From Gallionellaceae bacterium (GTDB lineage Bacteria; Pseudomonadota; Gammaproteobacteria; Burkholderiales; Gallionellaceae), in the NCBI GenBank assembly GCA_003445795.1, contig DMCN01000106.1, forward strand, positions 115,787 through 146,519: 30,733 nucleotides of DNA. Reading direction: 5' to 3'. Each line of letters opens with the position of its first letter. Within the stretch, counting starts at the first letter, position 1. The translations under genes were made by a program, and so were the position numbers. The notes beneath the pieces were generated by a model, which saw nothing but the letters and a program-made list of their open reading frames with translations, had not been told where the DNA came from and made no database searches. Below are positions 23,246 through 30,733 of the stretch, piece by piece.

Positions 23246-23782
23246 TCAGGGGTTGCCGAACAATCCCGTAGCCGGTTGTTCAGTTGGCACGACCGGCTCG
23301 AATTCCGCCGCGAGCTTGAACGCCTGTTCGGCACCGGCGGAATCACCCTGTGCGACACGGGCGTTGCCGATCACGCGCCAGTTCGCGGCCTGCAGACGGC
23401 GGTCACCGCCGGCGAAGCTGATCGATTTGCGCGCCAGCGAGACCGCCTGTGCATACTGGCCCGAGGCAAGACGCAATTGCGCAAGCTCATGCCACAACCA
23501 TGCATTGCGAGGTTCGATGCGCAGACCGCGCTCCAGCGACGCCCCTGCCGCGCCTCTATTGCCGGCCCCGGTGTCCATCCTTGCCCGGTCGAGCAGGGCG
23601 ACCACGGCTGGATTGCCCGACCTGACCGGCTCGGGTTCGGTGACACCATCGCCAGTCGGCGAGGGTAATGGCTCCTGCGGTGCCGCATCAGGCAGCGTGG
23701 ATGCTGCCGGTGCCTGCATGGGCGCACTGGCGCATCCCACAAGCAGCAACGCAAAAATAATGATCAGACTATATCGATTCAT
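23246..23782 (-). CDS. TPR-containing outer-membrane lipoprotein
   Basis: 178 residues. The lipobox is LLVGC after a hydrophobic signal (NRYSLIIIFALLLVGCAS, Cys17). A Pro/Thr-rich linker follows, then TPR-like helices (AVVALLDRARMDTGAGNRGAAGASLERGLRIEPRNAWLWHELAQLRLASGQYAQAVSLARKSI...). Its ATG overlaps the last base of the mrcB stop codon (TGATG), so the two are coupled. A lipoprotein made together with PBP1b suggests an outer-membrane activator in the manner of LpoB or CpoB, but the sequence resembles neither closely, so this is inference. Confidence 0.85.
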   Translation of the reverse strand: MNRYSLIIIFALLLVGCASAPMQAPAASTLPDAAPQEPLPSPTGDGVTEPEPVRSGNPAVVALLDRARMDTGAGNRGAAGASLERGLRIEPRNAWLWHELAQLRLASGQYAQAVSLARKSISFAGGDRRLQAANWRVIGNARVAQGDSAGAEQAFKLAAEFEPVVPTEQPATGLFGNP

Positions 23783-26175
23783 CAATTGAACAACCTCTGC
23801 AACCAGCTCTTCTCTGGCGTTTGATTCATTTCCGGCTTGGCCTCCGACTTCACATCTGTCGCAATGACCGGACTCTCGTCGGTCGGCAGTATAGTGGCGA
23901 CATCCGCACAAGGCGTCGTTTCCGTCGGCGCGGTTCCTTTGATAAACGGTATCACTACGGCGGTACTGCATTCCCTGTCATAGACCAGACCGCTGACCGG
24001 ATCGACATTCACCAATTCGACATCCTCGGGCATAGTGGGCAGCAAAGGTTCGGGCTCGATGTTCTTCATCATCTCGCCCCAGATCGTCATCGCACCCGAG
24101 GCACCGGTCAAGCCCGAAGGCTTGTTGTCATCGCGCCCTACCCACACCACCGCCACGCGGTCGCCGGTGTATCCGGCGAACCAACTGTCACGCAGGTCAT
24201 CCGTGGTGCCGGTCTTGCCCGCCACATTCATCTCGGCCGGCAGCCAGTTGCCCAGCGACTGCGCGGTCCCTTCGCGCACCACCCCCTGCAAGGCGTTCGT
24301 CAGCAGATAGACCGGCGCCGCTGCGGCCACCGGATCGACGTTGAGCGGGTACCGCTGCAGCGGCCTGCCGTCCGCGGTGACAATCTCGCGGATGGCGCGC
24401 AAGGGCGTGCGGAAGCCGCCGTCGGCAAAAGTCTGGTACAGCTGCGCCACCTCCACCGGCGAAAGCTCGAAAGCGCCGAGCAGCGACGAGGCGAACGAAG
24501 GCGGCCGCCGTTCAATGCCGTACAGCGGCAGCTTGTCGAGGATGTTGTCCACACCGAGCTCTATCCCCAGCCGCGCGGTGGACACGTTATAGGAATGCGC
24601 CAGCGCGGTACGCAACTGCACATGGTCGTGGTACTTGTGATCGTAGTTCTGCGGCTTCCAGTCGCTGGTGCCCGCCTGTTTCAACACCAGCGCGCTGTCA
24701 TCCAGCGGGGTGACCAGTGTGTAGCGGTCGGAGTGCTCGAGCGCGGTCAGAAACACGATGGGTTTGGCCAGCGAACCGATCGGGCGCAGCGCATCGACGG
24801 CGCGGTTGTATCCGGCATAGCGCGCCTCGCGCCCGCCCACCAGCGCGAGTATCTCGCCGTGCTGCGTGCTGCTGACCACCACCGCCCCTTCCAGCGTCCT
24901 GGCGGTCATCCTGCGCGCCTTCTCGATATCCGCCAGACGCTGCGACAAGGCCTGTTCGGCCTGGCGCTGCACGCGCGGATCCAGCGTGGTGAAGATGCGC
25001 AAGCCCTCGCTACGCAGATCCTCCTCACGATAATCGCGCTGCAACTGGCGGTGCACCAGTTGCAGGAAAGCCGGATAGGCCGAGGTGCCGGTTGGCGCGC
25101 GATGGATCACACCGAGCGGCTTCTGCCGCGCCTCGACGAACTGCGCCTGCGTGATGGCATCCAGGCGCACCATTTCCTGCAGCACGATGTTGCGCCGTTG
25201 CAGCACCAGCTCCGGATTCTTGCGCGGGTCGTACACCGTCGGCCCCTTGACCATGCCGACCAGGGTCGCGATCTCCTGCAACTCCAGCCGCTCGAGCGGA
25301 CGGTCGAAATAGAAATGGCTGGCCAGACCGAAACCGTGGATGGCACGCGTCGCATCCTGCCCCAGGAAAATCTCGTTGAGATAGGTCTCGAGGATCTCGT
25401 CCTTGCCGTAGTGCATCTCCAGCAGCAGCGCCATCAGCACCTCGGTGCCCTTGCGTGTCAGCGTGCGTTCCGAAGTCAGGAAGAAGTTCTTCACCAGTTG
25501 CTGTGTCAGCGTGCTGCCGCCCTCGATGCGCTGCCCGCTGAGTGTCTTGTACAGCGCGCGCGCGATACCGCGCGGATCGATTCCCCAGTGCGAATAGTAT
25601 TTGCGGTCCTCGATCGAGACCAGCGCGTCAATCAGCGGCTTGGGCACCTGCTCCAGTTTCAGCAAGGCCCGGTCTTCGTTGTGACCGGGATAGATACCGC
25701 CGATCAGGGGCGGCTCGATACGCAGCAAGGGCAGATCGACATCCGCGCTGCCGCGGTCCTGCAACAGCGACACCCGGCCCTCGGCGAATTCGATGCGCAG
25801 ATGCTGCGCCGCCTGCGGACCATCGCCAAACACGAAGTCACGGGTCGTGAACTCAAGCCCGTTCAGCGTGTATTTGTAGGTCGCCGCCGCTTCCGGCTCG
25901 GGATCCTCGTGGTAACCGACGGTCTTCAATTCTTCCACCAATTGCGCGGGTGTCAGTTTCAATCCCGGATACACCTCCAGCGCGCGGCCGTACACACGCG
26001 CCGGCAGCGCGAACTTGCGGCCTTCGAACGCCTCGCGGATGGTGATGTCGAGATAGAGGATGTAACCGGAAAGTCCCAGCAGAAGAACCAGTACGGTCAG
26101 GCGTATCGCCCTGGCATGGGATCTGAAGTTGATATTAAAGGGAAATCTGTTCCAGGGCAGAGAAGGAAACTTCAT
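23782..26175 (-). CDS. mrcB: penicillin-binding protein 1B, bifunctional transglycosylase/transpeptidase
   Basis: 797 residues. An N-terminal membrane span (about 24-43) precedes a UB2H-like segment (about 60-155). The GT51 glycosyltransferase has EDRKYYSHWGID (catalytic Glu189) and EGGSTLTQQLVKN (218-230). The transpeptidase domain shows SLAK (Ser468, Lys471), SYN (528-530) and KTGT (654-657). It polymerises lipid II and crosslinks peptides in the periplasm. The UB2H domain is the known docking site for LpoB in E. coli. All catalytic motifs are intact. The gene is followed directly by the TPR lipoprotein, with a one-base overlap. Confidence 0.96.
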   Translation of the reverse strand: MKFPSLPWNRFPFNINFRSHARAIRLTVLVLLLGLSGYILYLDITIREAFEGRKFALPARVYGRALEVYPGLKLTPAQLVEELKTVGYHEDPEPEAAATYKYTLNGLEFTTRDFVFGDGPQAAQHLRIEFAEGRVSLLQDRGSADVDLPLLRIEPPLIGGIYPGHNEDRALLKLEQVPKPLIDALVSIEDRKYYSHWGIDPRGIARALYKTLSGQRIEGGSTLTQQLVKNFFLTSERTLTRKGTEVLMALLLEMHYGKDEILETYLNEIFLGQDATRAIHGFGLASHFYFDRPLERLELQEIATLVGMVKGPTVYDPRKNPELVLQRRNIVLQEMVRLDAITQAQFVEARQKPLGVIHRAPTGTSAYPAFLQLVHRQLQRDYREEDLRSEGLRIFTTLDPRVQRQAEQALSQRLADIEKARRMTARTLEGAVVVSSTQHGEILALVGGREARYAGYNRAVDALRPIGSLAKPIVFLTALEHSDRYTLVTPLDDSALVLKQAGTSDWKPQNYDHKYHDHVQLRTALAHSYNVSTARLGIELGVDNILDKLPLYGIERRPPSFASSLLGAFELSPVEVAQLYQTFADGGFRTPLRAIREIVTADGRPLQRYPLNVDPVAAAAPVYLLTNALQGVVREGTAQSLGNWLPAEMNVAGKTGTTDDLRDSWFAGYTGDRVAVVWVGRDDNKPSGLTGASGAMTIWGEMMKNIEPEPLLPTMPEDVELVNVDPVSGLVYDRECSTAVVIPFIKGTAPTETTPCADVATILPTDESPVIATDVKSEAKPEMNQTPEKSWLQRLFN

Positions 26176-26203
26176 TGTTTACACCTGCAAGAAAGCGCTG
26201 ATC

Positions 26204-26222
26204 GGCCCATTGTATATGGGCC
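26204..26222. other. small hairpin upstream of mrcB
   Basis: GGCCCAT-TGTAT-ATGGGCC, a seven-bp stem 29 bases before the mrcB start codon. On the minus strand it contains TACAAT, which could serve as a -10 box, but no good -35 is present. Its role is unclear. Confidence 0.3.
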
Positions 26223-26311
26223 GCAGCCCAACCGTCGAGGAACCCCTCCGGGCAGGATGTTTGCGGGCTTGTCTGTCTCCGGCGAGAGGTCGCGATCCTG
26301 CTGCGCGGTGC

Positions 26312-27196
26312 TCAATCCTTCGCCTGGATCAGGTTGGCCTTGGTCAGACTGGATTGTTTGATCTCTTTGCGTTTCTCGGCGAACTGGCCGTAGCTCATCT
26401 CGCCCCGGCTCAATTCCAGGATCAGCTTCTGGCCGAGCTTGAACGCTTCCACACTGATATCGTAATAGCTGTCGCGCGGCGGCGGGTTGGCATTGAAGCA
26501 GCGCTCGCGCTTGCTGCCCCATTTCACGATCACTTTGCGCTCGCCCGGGCTGGGGCGTTCTTCGATGGACATCAAGGTGAAGAAGTTGTCCTCCTTCCCG
26601 CTCAACGCCACTTTTTCTCTGATCGTCTTCAGTTCAGGATCGGTCTCAAGCGCCGACACGCAATTCGGCTGGACCGTGGCAAGCGAACCCGCCGGGCCAT
26701 TCTGCAGTGCGGCCTGCCGGCATTCCCCCACGCCCTCCCTGCCGTCTTCCTCGCTGACCGTCTCGAACTTCACGTGACTGGAAAAAGCGCCGATCACAGA
26801 TCCCACCAGCGGTATCGCCCCGGCCACCGGCACCTTGCGCACGAACTCCATCTTCACGAAATGGTTCTCGCCGCCGCGCGCCTCGAATCTCAGATCACGG
26901 TCGCTGGGTGCCGCCTGTGAAGACAGGATGTGGTTACCCGGCTTAATCTGCATGTAATAAAAAGTCTCATCGGGCAAGTTGCCCAGCAACTGTCCATCCA
27001 GCCACACCGCGCCGACCTGGCGCTTACCCATCAGCATGCTATCGCGATAGATATACACCCCCGCCATATCCGACGGCGGCATCTGGAACTGCTTGCTGAC
27101 CGCGTCCTCCGCCTCGGAGACCATAGGCTCGGCATTGGCGGCCGCGGGTAGAACAAACGTCACAAACAACAACAGATTGACCAGCAACTTGCTCAT
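26312..27196 (-). CDS. DUF2846-containing exported protein
   Basis: 294 residues from the ATG at 27196, which follows GGGAG at five bases and opens directly with a signal peptide (SKLLVNLLLFVTFVLPAAANA). A DUF2846 domain spans about residues 44-140: AGVYIYRDSMLMGKRQVGAVWLDGQLLGNLPDETFYYMQIKPGNHIL..., ending with a glycine-rich patch (AIPLVGSVIGAF). The C-terminal 150 residues are charged and unassigned, with a possible helical end. DUF2846 proteins are exported, often beta-sandwich-like, and of unknown function. It is divergent from the mlaF-like gene. Confidence 0.8.
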   Translation of the reverse strand: MSKLLVNLLLFVTFVLPAAANAEPMVSEAEDAVSKQFQMPPSDMAGVYIYRDSMLMGKRQVGAVWLDGQLLGNLPDETFYYMQIKPGNHILSSQAAPSDRDLRFEARGGENHFVKMEFVRKVPVAGAIPLVGSVIGAFSSHVKFETVSEEDGREGVGECRQAALQNGPAGSLATVQPNCVSALETDPELKTIREKVALSGKEDNFFTLMSIEERPSPGERKVIVKWGSKRERCFNANPPPRDSYYDISVEAFKLGQKLILELSRGEMSYGQFAEKRKEIKQSSLTKANLIQAKD

Positions 27197-27361
27197 ATCG
27201 GCTCCCATGCGTATCCGGCAGAAAAAATCTGGGGTGCAAGGTAGCAGCTTCGGCAGCGTTGTTCAACCCGCACCGGGTAGTGAGACCGTGCCAAAAAACG
27301 TATATTTCCGCCGCGCGTCATGTGAGAATCACGCTCGCGAATCCAAGCAAGGGATCAAACC

Positions 27362-28159
27362 ATGTCCAACCTCATCGAAGTCAATGACCTGCACTTCTCC
27401 TACGGCCCGCTCAAGGTGCTCAAGGGTATCGATCTGACCATCCCGCAGGGCAAGATCGTCGGCATCATGGGGCCCAGCGGATGCGGGAAATCCACCCTGC
27501 TGAAACACTTCGGCGGGCAATTGCACCCATTGAAGGGCAGGGTGAAGTTCATGGGACAGGTCGTACACGAACTCAGCAACGACGAGTTGTACAAGATGCG
27601 CCTGAAGATGGGCATGATGTTCCAGGTCAGCGGCCTGTTCACCGACCTGTCGGTCTACGACAATCTGGCCTTCCCCCTGCGCGAGAACACCGATCTGCCG
27701 GAAGCGGTCATCCGCGATCTGGTACTGATGAAACTGAACGCTGTCGGCCTGCGCAACGCCCGCGACCTGATGCCGAGCGAGCTGTCGGGCGGCATGGAAC
27801 GCCGCGTGGCGCTGGCGCGGGCGATCGCCACCGACCCCCCGCTGATCATCTACGACGAGCCCTTCGCCGGACTCGATCCCATCTCGCTCAAGACTATCGC
27901 CAACCTGATACGCACCCTAAACGCCGCGCTTGGGACCACCTCCATCGTGGTGACGTATGACCTGATGGCCTCGCTCGATGTCGTCGATTATCTGTATTTC
28001 ATCCACAACGGCATGATCGCGGCGCAGGGTTCCGTGGAAGAGATGCGCAACTCGCAAGATCCCTTCGTCCACCAGTTCCTGAATGCCGAGCCGGACGGCC
28101 CGATCTCCTTCCAGTTCCCCAGCAAACCCTATAACGACGACTTGAACATCAGGGCTTGA
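27362..28159 (+). CDS. mlaF: MlaF-like ABC transporter ATPase with altered H-loop
   Basis: 265 residues. Walker A GPSGCGKST (37-45), Q-loop MMFQVSGLFTDLSVYDNLAFPLRE (Gln88), signature LSGGMERR (141-148) and Walker B LIIYDEPFAGLDP (161-173) identify the MlaF/Ttg2A group. In the Mla system this ATPase drives phospholipid movement between the inner and outer membranes. Oddly, the H-loop reads VVTYD with Tyr199 where MlaF proteins have His (VVSHD). The codon is TAT, one base from CAT. No mlaE, mlaD, mlaC or mlaB gene follows; the next gene is pldA on the other strand, nine bases away. AAGGGA precedes the ATG. It may be an accessory or inactive copy. Confidence 0.85.
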   Translation: MSNLIEVNDLHFSYGPLKVLKGIDLTIPQGKIVGIMGPSGCGKSTLLKHFGGQLHPLKGRVKFMGQVVHELSNDELYKMRLKMGMMFQVSGLFTDLSVYDNLAFPLRENTDLPEAVIRDLVLMKLNAVGLRNARDLMPSELSGGMERRVALARAIATDPPLIIYDEPFAGLDPISLKTIANLIRTLNAALGTTSIVVTYDLMASLDVVDYLYFIHNGMIAAQGSVEEMRNSQDPFVHQFLNAEPDGPISFQFPSKPYNDDLNIRA

Positions 28160-28168
28160 GCCGTCGTC

Positions 28169-29167
28169 TCATTCGAACGGCATTGAGATGCCGAACCCGT
28201 AGCTGCGATGGCGGTGGTTGTAGTCCATCAGACTTTCGCCGTTGCCGCTGAAGAACTGCAGGTGGAAGTTCGCGTTCTGGATCAGCACACCGAGCAGGCG
28301 CGGTGCGGGCAGGGCCAGATCCAGTTGCAGCGAATGTATCCTAGAGATGGAGGACAACACACCCTGGCGGTAGTAGTAGCGCAGTTCCAGTTCGCCGCGC
28401 CCCATCTGTTCGATGATGTCCGGATTGTCATCCTCGGGGGAATCCCCGCCCAGTATCTGCCACCAGCGCGGCAACAGGGCAAGTTTGCCGTATTCGCCAA
28501 AGTCCCGTTCCATGCCGGGCTGGAAATAGAACCTGTTCCAGTTGCGCGACTTGGGCAGCGCCTGCCCGTTCGACTGATGCACCAGCCCGAAATTCAGAAA
28601 ACTGGCGGTCACACCGGCCAGCGCCAACCCGTTCGGACGATATGAATAGATCAGCTCGGGCTCGTAATCGTTTTCCCGGAACGGCGAGGAATGCTCGCGA
28701 TCATAAGCCTGCCAGAACGAGAGTTGCGTATAGCCGAACCACACGGCATGCCTGTTCTCCCCCATCAGATGGGCTTTCAGGCTGATCTGGAATTTGACTT
28801 CATTCTTATCCAGCGTGTAGGTATAGGGCACCTGGTTGTTCGGATTGGGGCTGTTCGGCGCGTTGTTGGGCTGGGAAGAATGGGAGTAGATCAGAAAGTA
28901 ATTCTGCTTGTAGACGCGGATAGGCTCATCGGACGGCACCCACTCCTCGGCGATACCGCGATCGCGCGCGATCCTGAAAGACTTCGGGTGCTTCTTCGTC
29001 AGCAACTCCTGCGCCGTCTGGTTGTAGCAATCCAGCGTTTTTTCCGGCGGTTCCTTGTCATTCATATCCAGACAGGATTGCAGACTGCCCACGCCGGTGG
29101 CCGCATGGGCGATACCGCCCAGATACAGCAGCAGGGCGAACAACGTACAGCGGGTGAAGATTTTCAT
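28169..29167 (-). CDS. pldA: outer-membrane phospholipase A (OMPLA)
   Basis: 332 residues with a signal peptide (KIFTRCTLFALLLYLGGIAHA) and a 12-strand-barrel-like body. The catalytic motif NFGLVHQSNGQ gives His197 and Ser199, and SRNWNRFYF supplies the third catalytic residue, Asn211, as in E. coli PldA. The enzyme hydrolyses phospholipids that reach the outer leaflet of the outer membrane. I chose the ATG at 29167, which has AGGA in front of it, over the longer frames. It converges with the mlaF-like gene; both functions keep the outer membrane asymmetric. Confidence 0.92.
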   Translation of the reverse strand: MKIFTRCTLFALLLYLGGIAHAATGVGSLQSCLDMNDKEPPEKTLDCYNQTAQELLTKKHPKSFRIARDRGIAEEWVPSDEPIRVYKQNYFLIYSHSSQPNNAPNSPNPNNQVPYTYTLDKNEVKFQISLKAHLMGENRHAVWFGYTQLSFWQAYDREHSSPFRENDYEPELIYSYRPNGLALAGVTASFLNFGLVHQSNGQALPKSRNWNRFYFQPGMERDFGEYGKLALLPRWWQILGGDSPEDDNPDIIEQMGRGELELRYYYRQGVLSSISRIHSLQLDLALPAPRLLGVLIQNANFHLQFFSGNGESLMDYNHRHRSYGFGISMPFE

Positions 29168-29256
29168 TTTCCTGTCCATTTGTGAGCGGTCTGAAGCATG
29201 CCGTAACCGGACGGTTGGCCCGACAATGAGCACACAGGGAGAGTGAGCGTTGCGGA

Positions 29257-29286
29257 GGCCGGCATCTGTGCGCAACAGCACATATC
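29257..29286 (-). repeat. copy 2 of a two-copy intergenic element
   Basis: On the minus strand GATATGTGCTGTTGCGCACA continues into GATGCCGGCC. It matches copy 1 (23142-23172) along about 30 bases in the same orientation. It lies about 90 bases upstream of pldA, in the 200-base gap before the yheS-like gene, which otherwise shows nothing clear. Confidence 0.5.
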
Positions 29287-29369
29287 AACGCCCGCCGCCC
29301 ACCCTGAATTTATTCCATAGCGTCCCTGGACGGCCTGAAAGCCCCGCCCCGTCTGCTATCATCGCGCCC

Positions 29370-30733
29370 ATGCTCAATATCCAGAATCTGACCTACCTGC
29401 AAGGCGGCACCCCGCTACTCCAGAATGTGAATCTCCAGGCCTTCGCCGACCAGCGCATCGGTCTGGTCGGCAAGAACGGCTGCGGCAAATCCACGCTGTT
29501 CCGCCTGATACGCGGCGAGATCAAAGCGGACAGCGGCGAGGTCTCCCTGCAGTCCGGCAAGACCATCGCCTTCGTCGAACAGGAGATCGCCAACTCCGAC
29601 CTGCCCGCGCTGGAATTCGTGCTCGACGGCGACGTGGAACTGCGCGTGCTGGAAAAGACGCTGGCGAAAGAGAACCATGACACCGCCTGGTTCGACGCGC
29701 AGCACCGCTACGAGGCCATCGACGGCTACGGCGCCAAGGCGCGCGCCGCGCAACTGCTCAACGGCCTGGGTTTCGCCAACGACACGCTGGAACGCAAAGT
29801 CGAGAGCTTCTCCGGCGGCTGGCGCATGCGTTTGAATCTGGCACGCGCGCTGATGCACCGCGCCGACCTGCTGCTGCTCGACGAACCCACCAACCACCTC
29901 GACCTCGAAGCCATCCTCTGGCTCGAACAATATCTGGCGCGCTATCCCGGCAGCATCCTGCTGGTCTCGCACGACCGCGAATTCCTCAACGCCTGCGTCA
30001 ACCGCATCGCGCATGTGCACGACTGCACCATCGATACCTACAGCGGCGACTATGACGACTTCGAGCGCACCCGCGCCGAGCGCATCGCGCAGCAGAACCA
30101 GGCCTTCGAACGCCAGCAGGAAAAGATCGCGCACATGGAAGACTTCGTGCGCCGCTTCCGCGCCCAGGCCACCAAGGCCAAACAGGCGCAGAGCCGCATC
30201 AAGGCGCTGGACCGCATCCAGCGCATCGCTGCCGTGCACATCACCGACGGCCATTTCGAACTCGAGATCGAAGCGCCCGAGCGCAGCCCCGACCTGCTGC
30301 TGCGCGCAGAGAAGATGGGCTTCGCCTACGGCGACAAGACATTGTTCAGCAACATCGAACTGGTGCTGCGTGCCGGTGCGCGCATCGCCCTGCTCGGCCC
30401 CAACGGCGCGGGCAAATCCACGCTGATCAAACTGCTGGTTGGCGAACTGCAACCCACCACCGGCAAACTCGAATTCACCCCCGACATCCGCATCGGCTAC
30501 TTCGCCCAGCACCAGCTGGAGAACCTTGACAGCGCCGCCACCCCGCTGCAACACATGGAACGGGTGGCGCCCAAGGAGACCACGCTCACACTGCGCAGCT
30601 TCCTCGGCCGCTTCGGTCTGGCCTCCGACAGCGAAGATCGTCCGGTCGCCACCTTCTCCGGCGGCGAGAAGAGCCGCCTCGCGCTGGCACTGCTGGCCTG
30701 GCAGAAGCCGCACCTGCTGCTGCTCGACGAACC
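29370..30733 (+). CDS. yheS: ABC-F family ATPase, YheS type (3' end outside window)
   Basis: The first 454 codons are present. The first nucleotide-binding domain has VGKNGCGKST, SGGWRMRLNLARAL, LLLLDEPTNHLD and LVSHDRE. The ABC-F linker follows (FVRRFRAQATKAKQAQSRIKALDRI), and the second domain has LGPNGAGKST, SGGEKSRLALALL and the start of its Walker B. The order and the motifs LEFVLDGD, YSGDYDDFE and IGYFAQHQLE match E. coli YheS closely. ABC-F proteins bind the ribosomal E site and help stalled translation; the exact role of YheS is unsettled. There is no Shine-Dalgarno before the ATG. Confidence 0.93.
   Translation, partial: MLNIQNLTYLQGGTPLLQNVNLQAFADQRIGLVGKNGCGKSTLFRLIRGEIKADSGEVSLQSGKTIAFVEQEIANSDLPALEFVLDGDVELRVLEKTLAKENHDTAWFDAQHRYEAIDGYGAKARAAQLLNGLGFANDTLERKVESFSGGWRMRLNLARALMHRADLLLLDEPTNHLDLEAILWLEQYLARYPGSILLVSHDREFLNACVNRIAHVHDCTIDTYSGDYDDFERTRAERIAQQNQAFERQQEKIAHMEDFVRRFRAQATKAKQAQSRIKALDRIQRIAAVHITDGHFELEIEAPERSPDLLLRAEKMGFAYGDKTLFSNIELVLRAGARIALLGPNGAGKSTLIKLLVGELQPTTGKLEFTPDIRIGYFAQHQLENLDSAATPLQHMERVAPKETTLTLRSFLGRFGLASDSEDRPVATFSGGEKSRLALALLAWQKPHLLLLDE

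Noticed and set aside
23821..26361. 846-residue open frame on the plus strand
   Set aside because: It is antisense to mrcB over nearly its whole length. The composition is His/Arg/Gln-rich as expected from the reverse of a high-GC gene, and the minus strand has all PBP1b motifs.
1..30733. tRNA, rRNA, CRISPR array, insertion sequence or prophage
   Set aside because: No cloverleaf, rRNA segment, regularly spaced repeat, transposase or phage gene was found on either strand.

Overview
The window looks like ordinary chromosome of a Gram-negative betaproteobacterium. The evidence is outer-membrane phospholipase A, an MlaF-type ATPase, PBP1b, YfhL-type ferredoxin, YaeQ, many c-type cytochrome and c-di-GMP genes, moderately high GC and dense minus-strand operons. 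Iron- or nitrogen-cycling Nitrosomonadales/Gallionellaceae would fit the gene mix, but that placement is inference. I see no rRNA, tRNA, insertion sequence, prophage or CRISPR array.

Layout. 1-1000: start of a probable M48 membrane protease and a Crp/Fnr regulator. 1035-2880: a membrane-anchored di-haem peroxidase divergent from a DUF4242 protein, with three related GCTACA-type inverted repeats between them. 2974-4201: YaeQ, then a NifX/NifB-like protein and a ferredoxin on the other strand. 4202-4548: a gene-free stretch that is the most interesting part of the window. 4549-5862: a sigma-54 activator with a PAS domain. 5911-9188: a DUF2339 membrane protein, a protein of unknown family and a single-domain cNMP-binding protein. 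9352-14108: a one-haem cytochrome, a TraB/GumN protein, a PAS-PAS-GGDEF-EAL protein and a PilZ protein. 14238-18473: an operon of TIGR03546, TIGR03545, pepD and a 114-residue protein. 18593-20580: a FabMG-like enoyl-ACP reductase and a small ABM-like protein. 20715-22645: YihY coupled to topoisomerase IB. 22667-27196: a small exported protein, a TPR lipoprotein coupled to PBP1b, and a DUF2846 protein. 27362-30733: an MlaF-like ATPase convergent with pldA, then a YheS-type ABC-F protein cut by the window end.

Main discovery candidate. On the minus strand at 4278-4407 there is a consensus sigma-54 promoter (TGGCAC-N5-TTGCT). It is followed about 100 nt later by a 10-bp GC-rich hairpin and nine U. 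The stretch between has no AUG and carries a 5' hairpin and two C-rich anti-Shine-Dalgarno-like segments, one of them containing CCUCCUU. A 21-bp inverted repeat (ATGGAA-N9-TTCCAT) is centred about 80 bp upstream of the predicted start, the usual enhancer position. It lies inside the predicted sigma-70 promoter of the adjacent, divergent sigma-54 activator gene. I read this as an activator/sRNA pair built like LuxO-Qrr or CbrB-CrcZ. The activator has a Cys/His-rich PAS domain and the sRNA may sequester ribosome binding sites. A competing reading is an attenuated leader of the downstream ferredoxin/NifX-like operon.

Other second-look items are the triple operator between the peroxidase and DUF4242 genes, an MlaF-like ATPase whose H-loop histidine is tyrosine and which has no mlaE next to it, and a shared 30-bp element upstream of two exported-protein genes.
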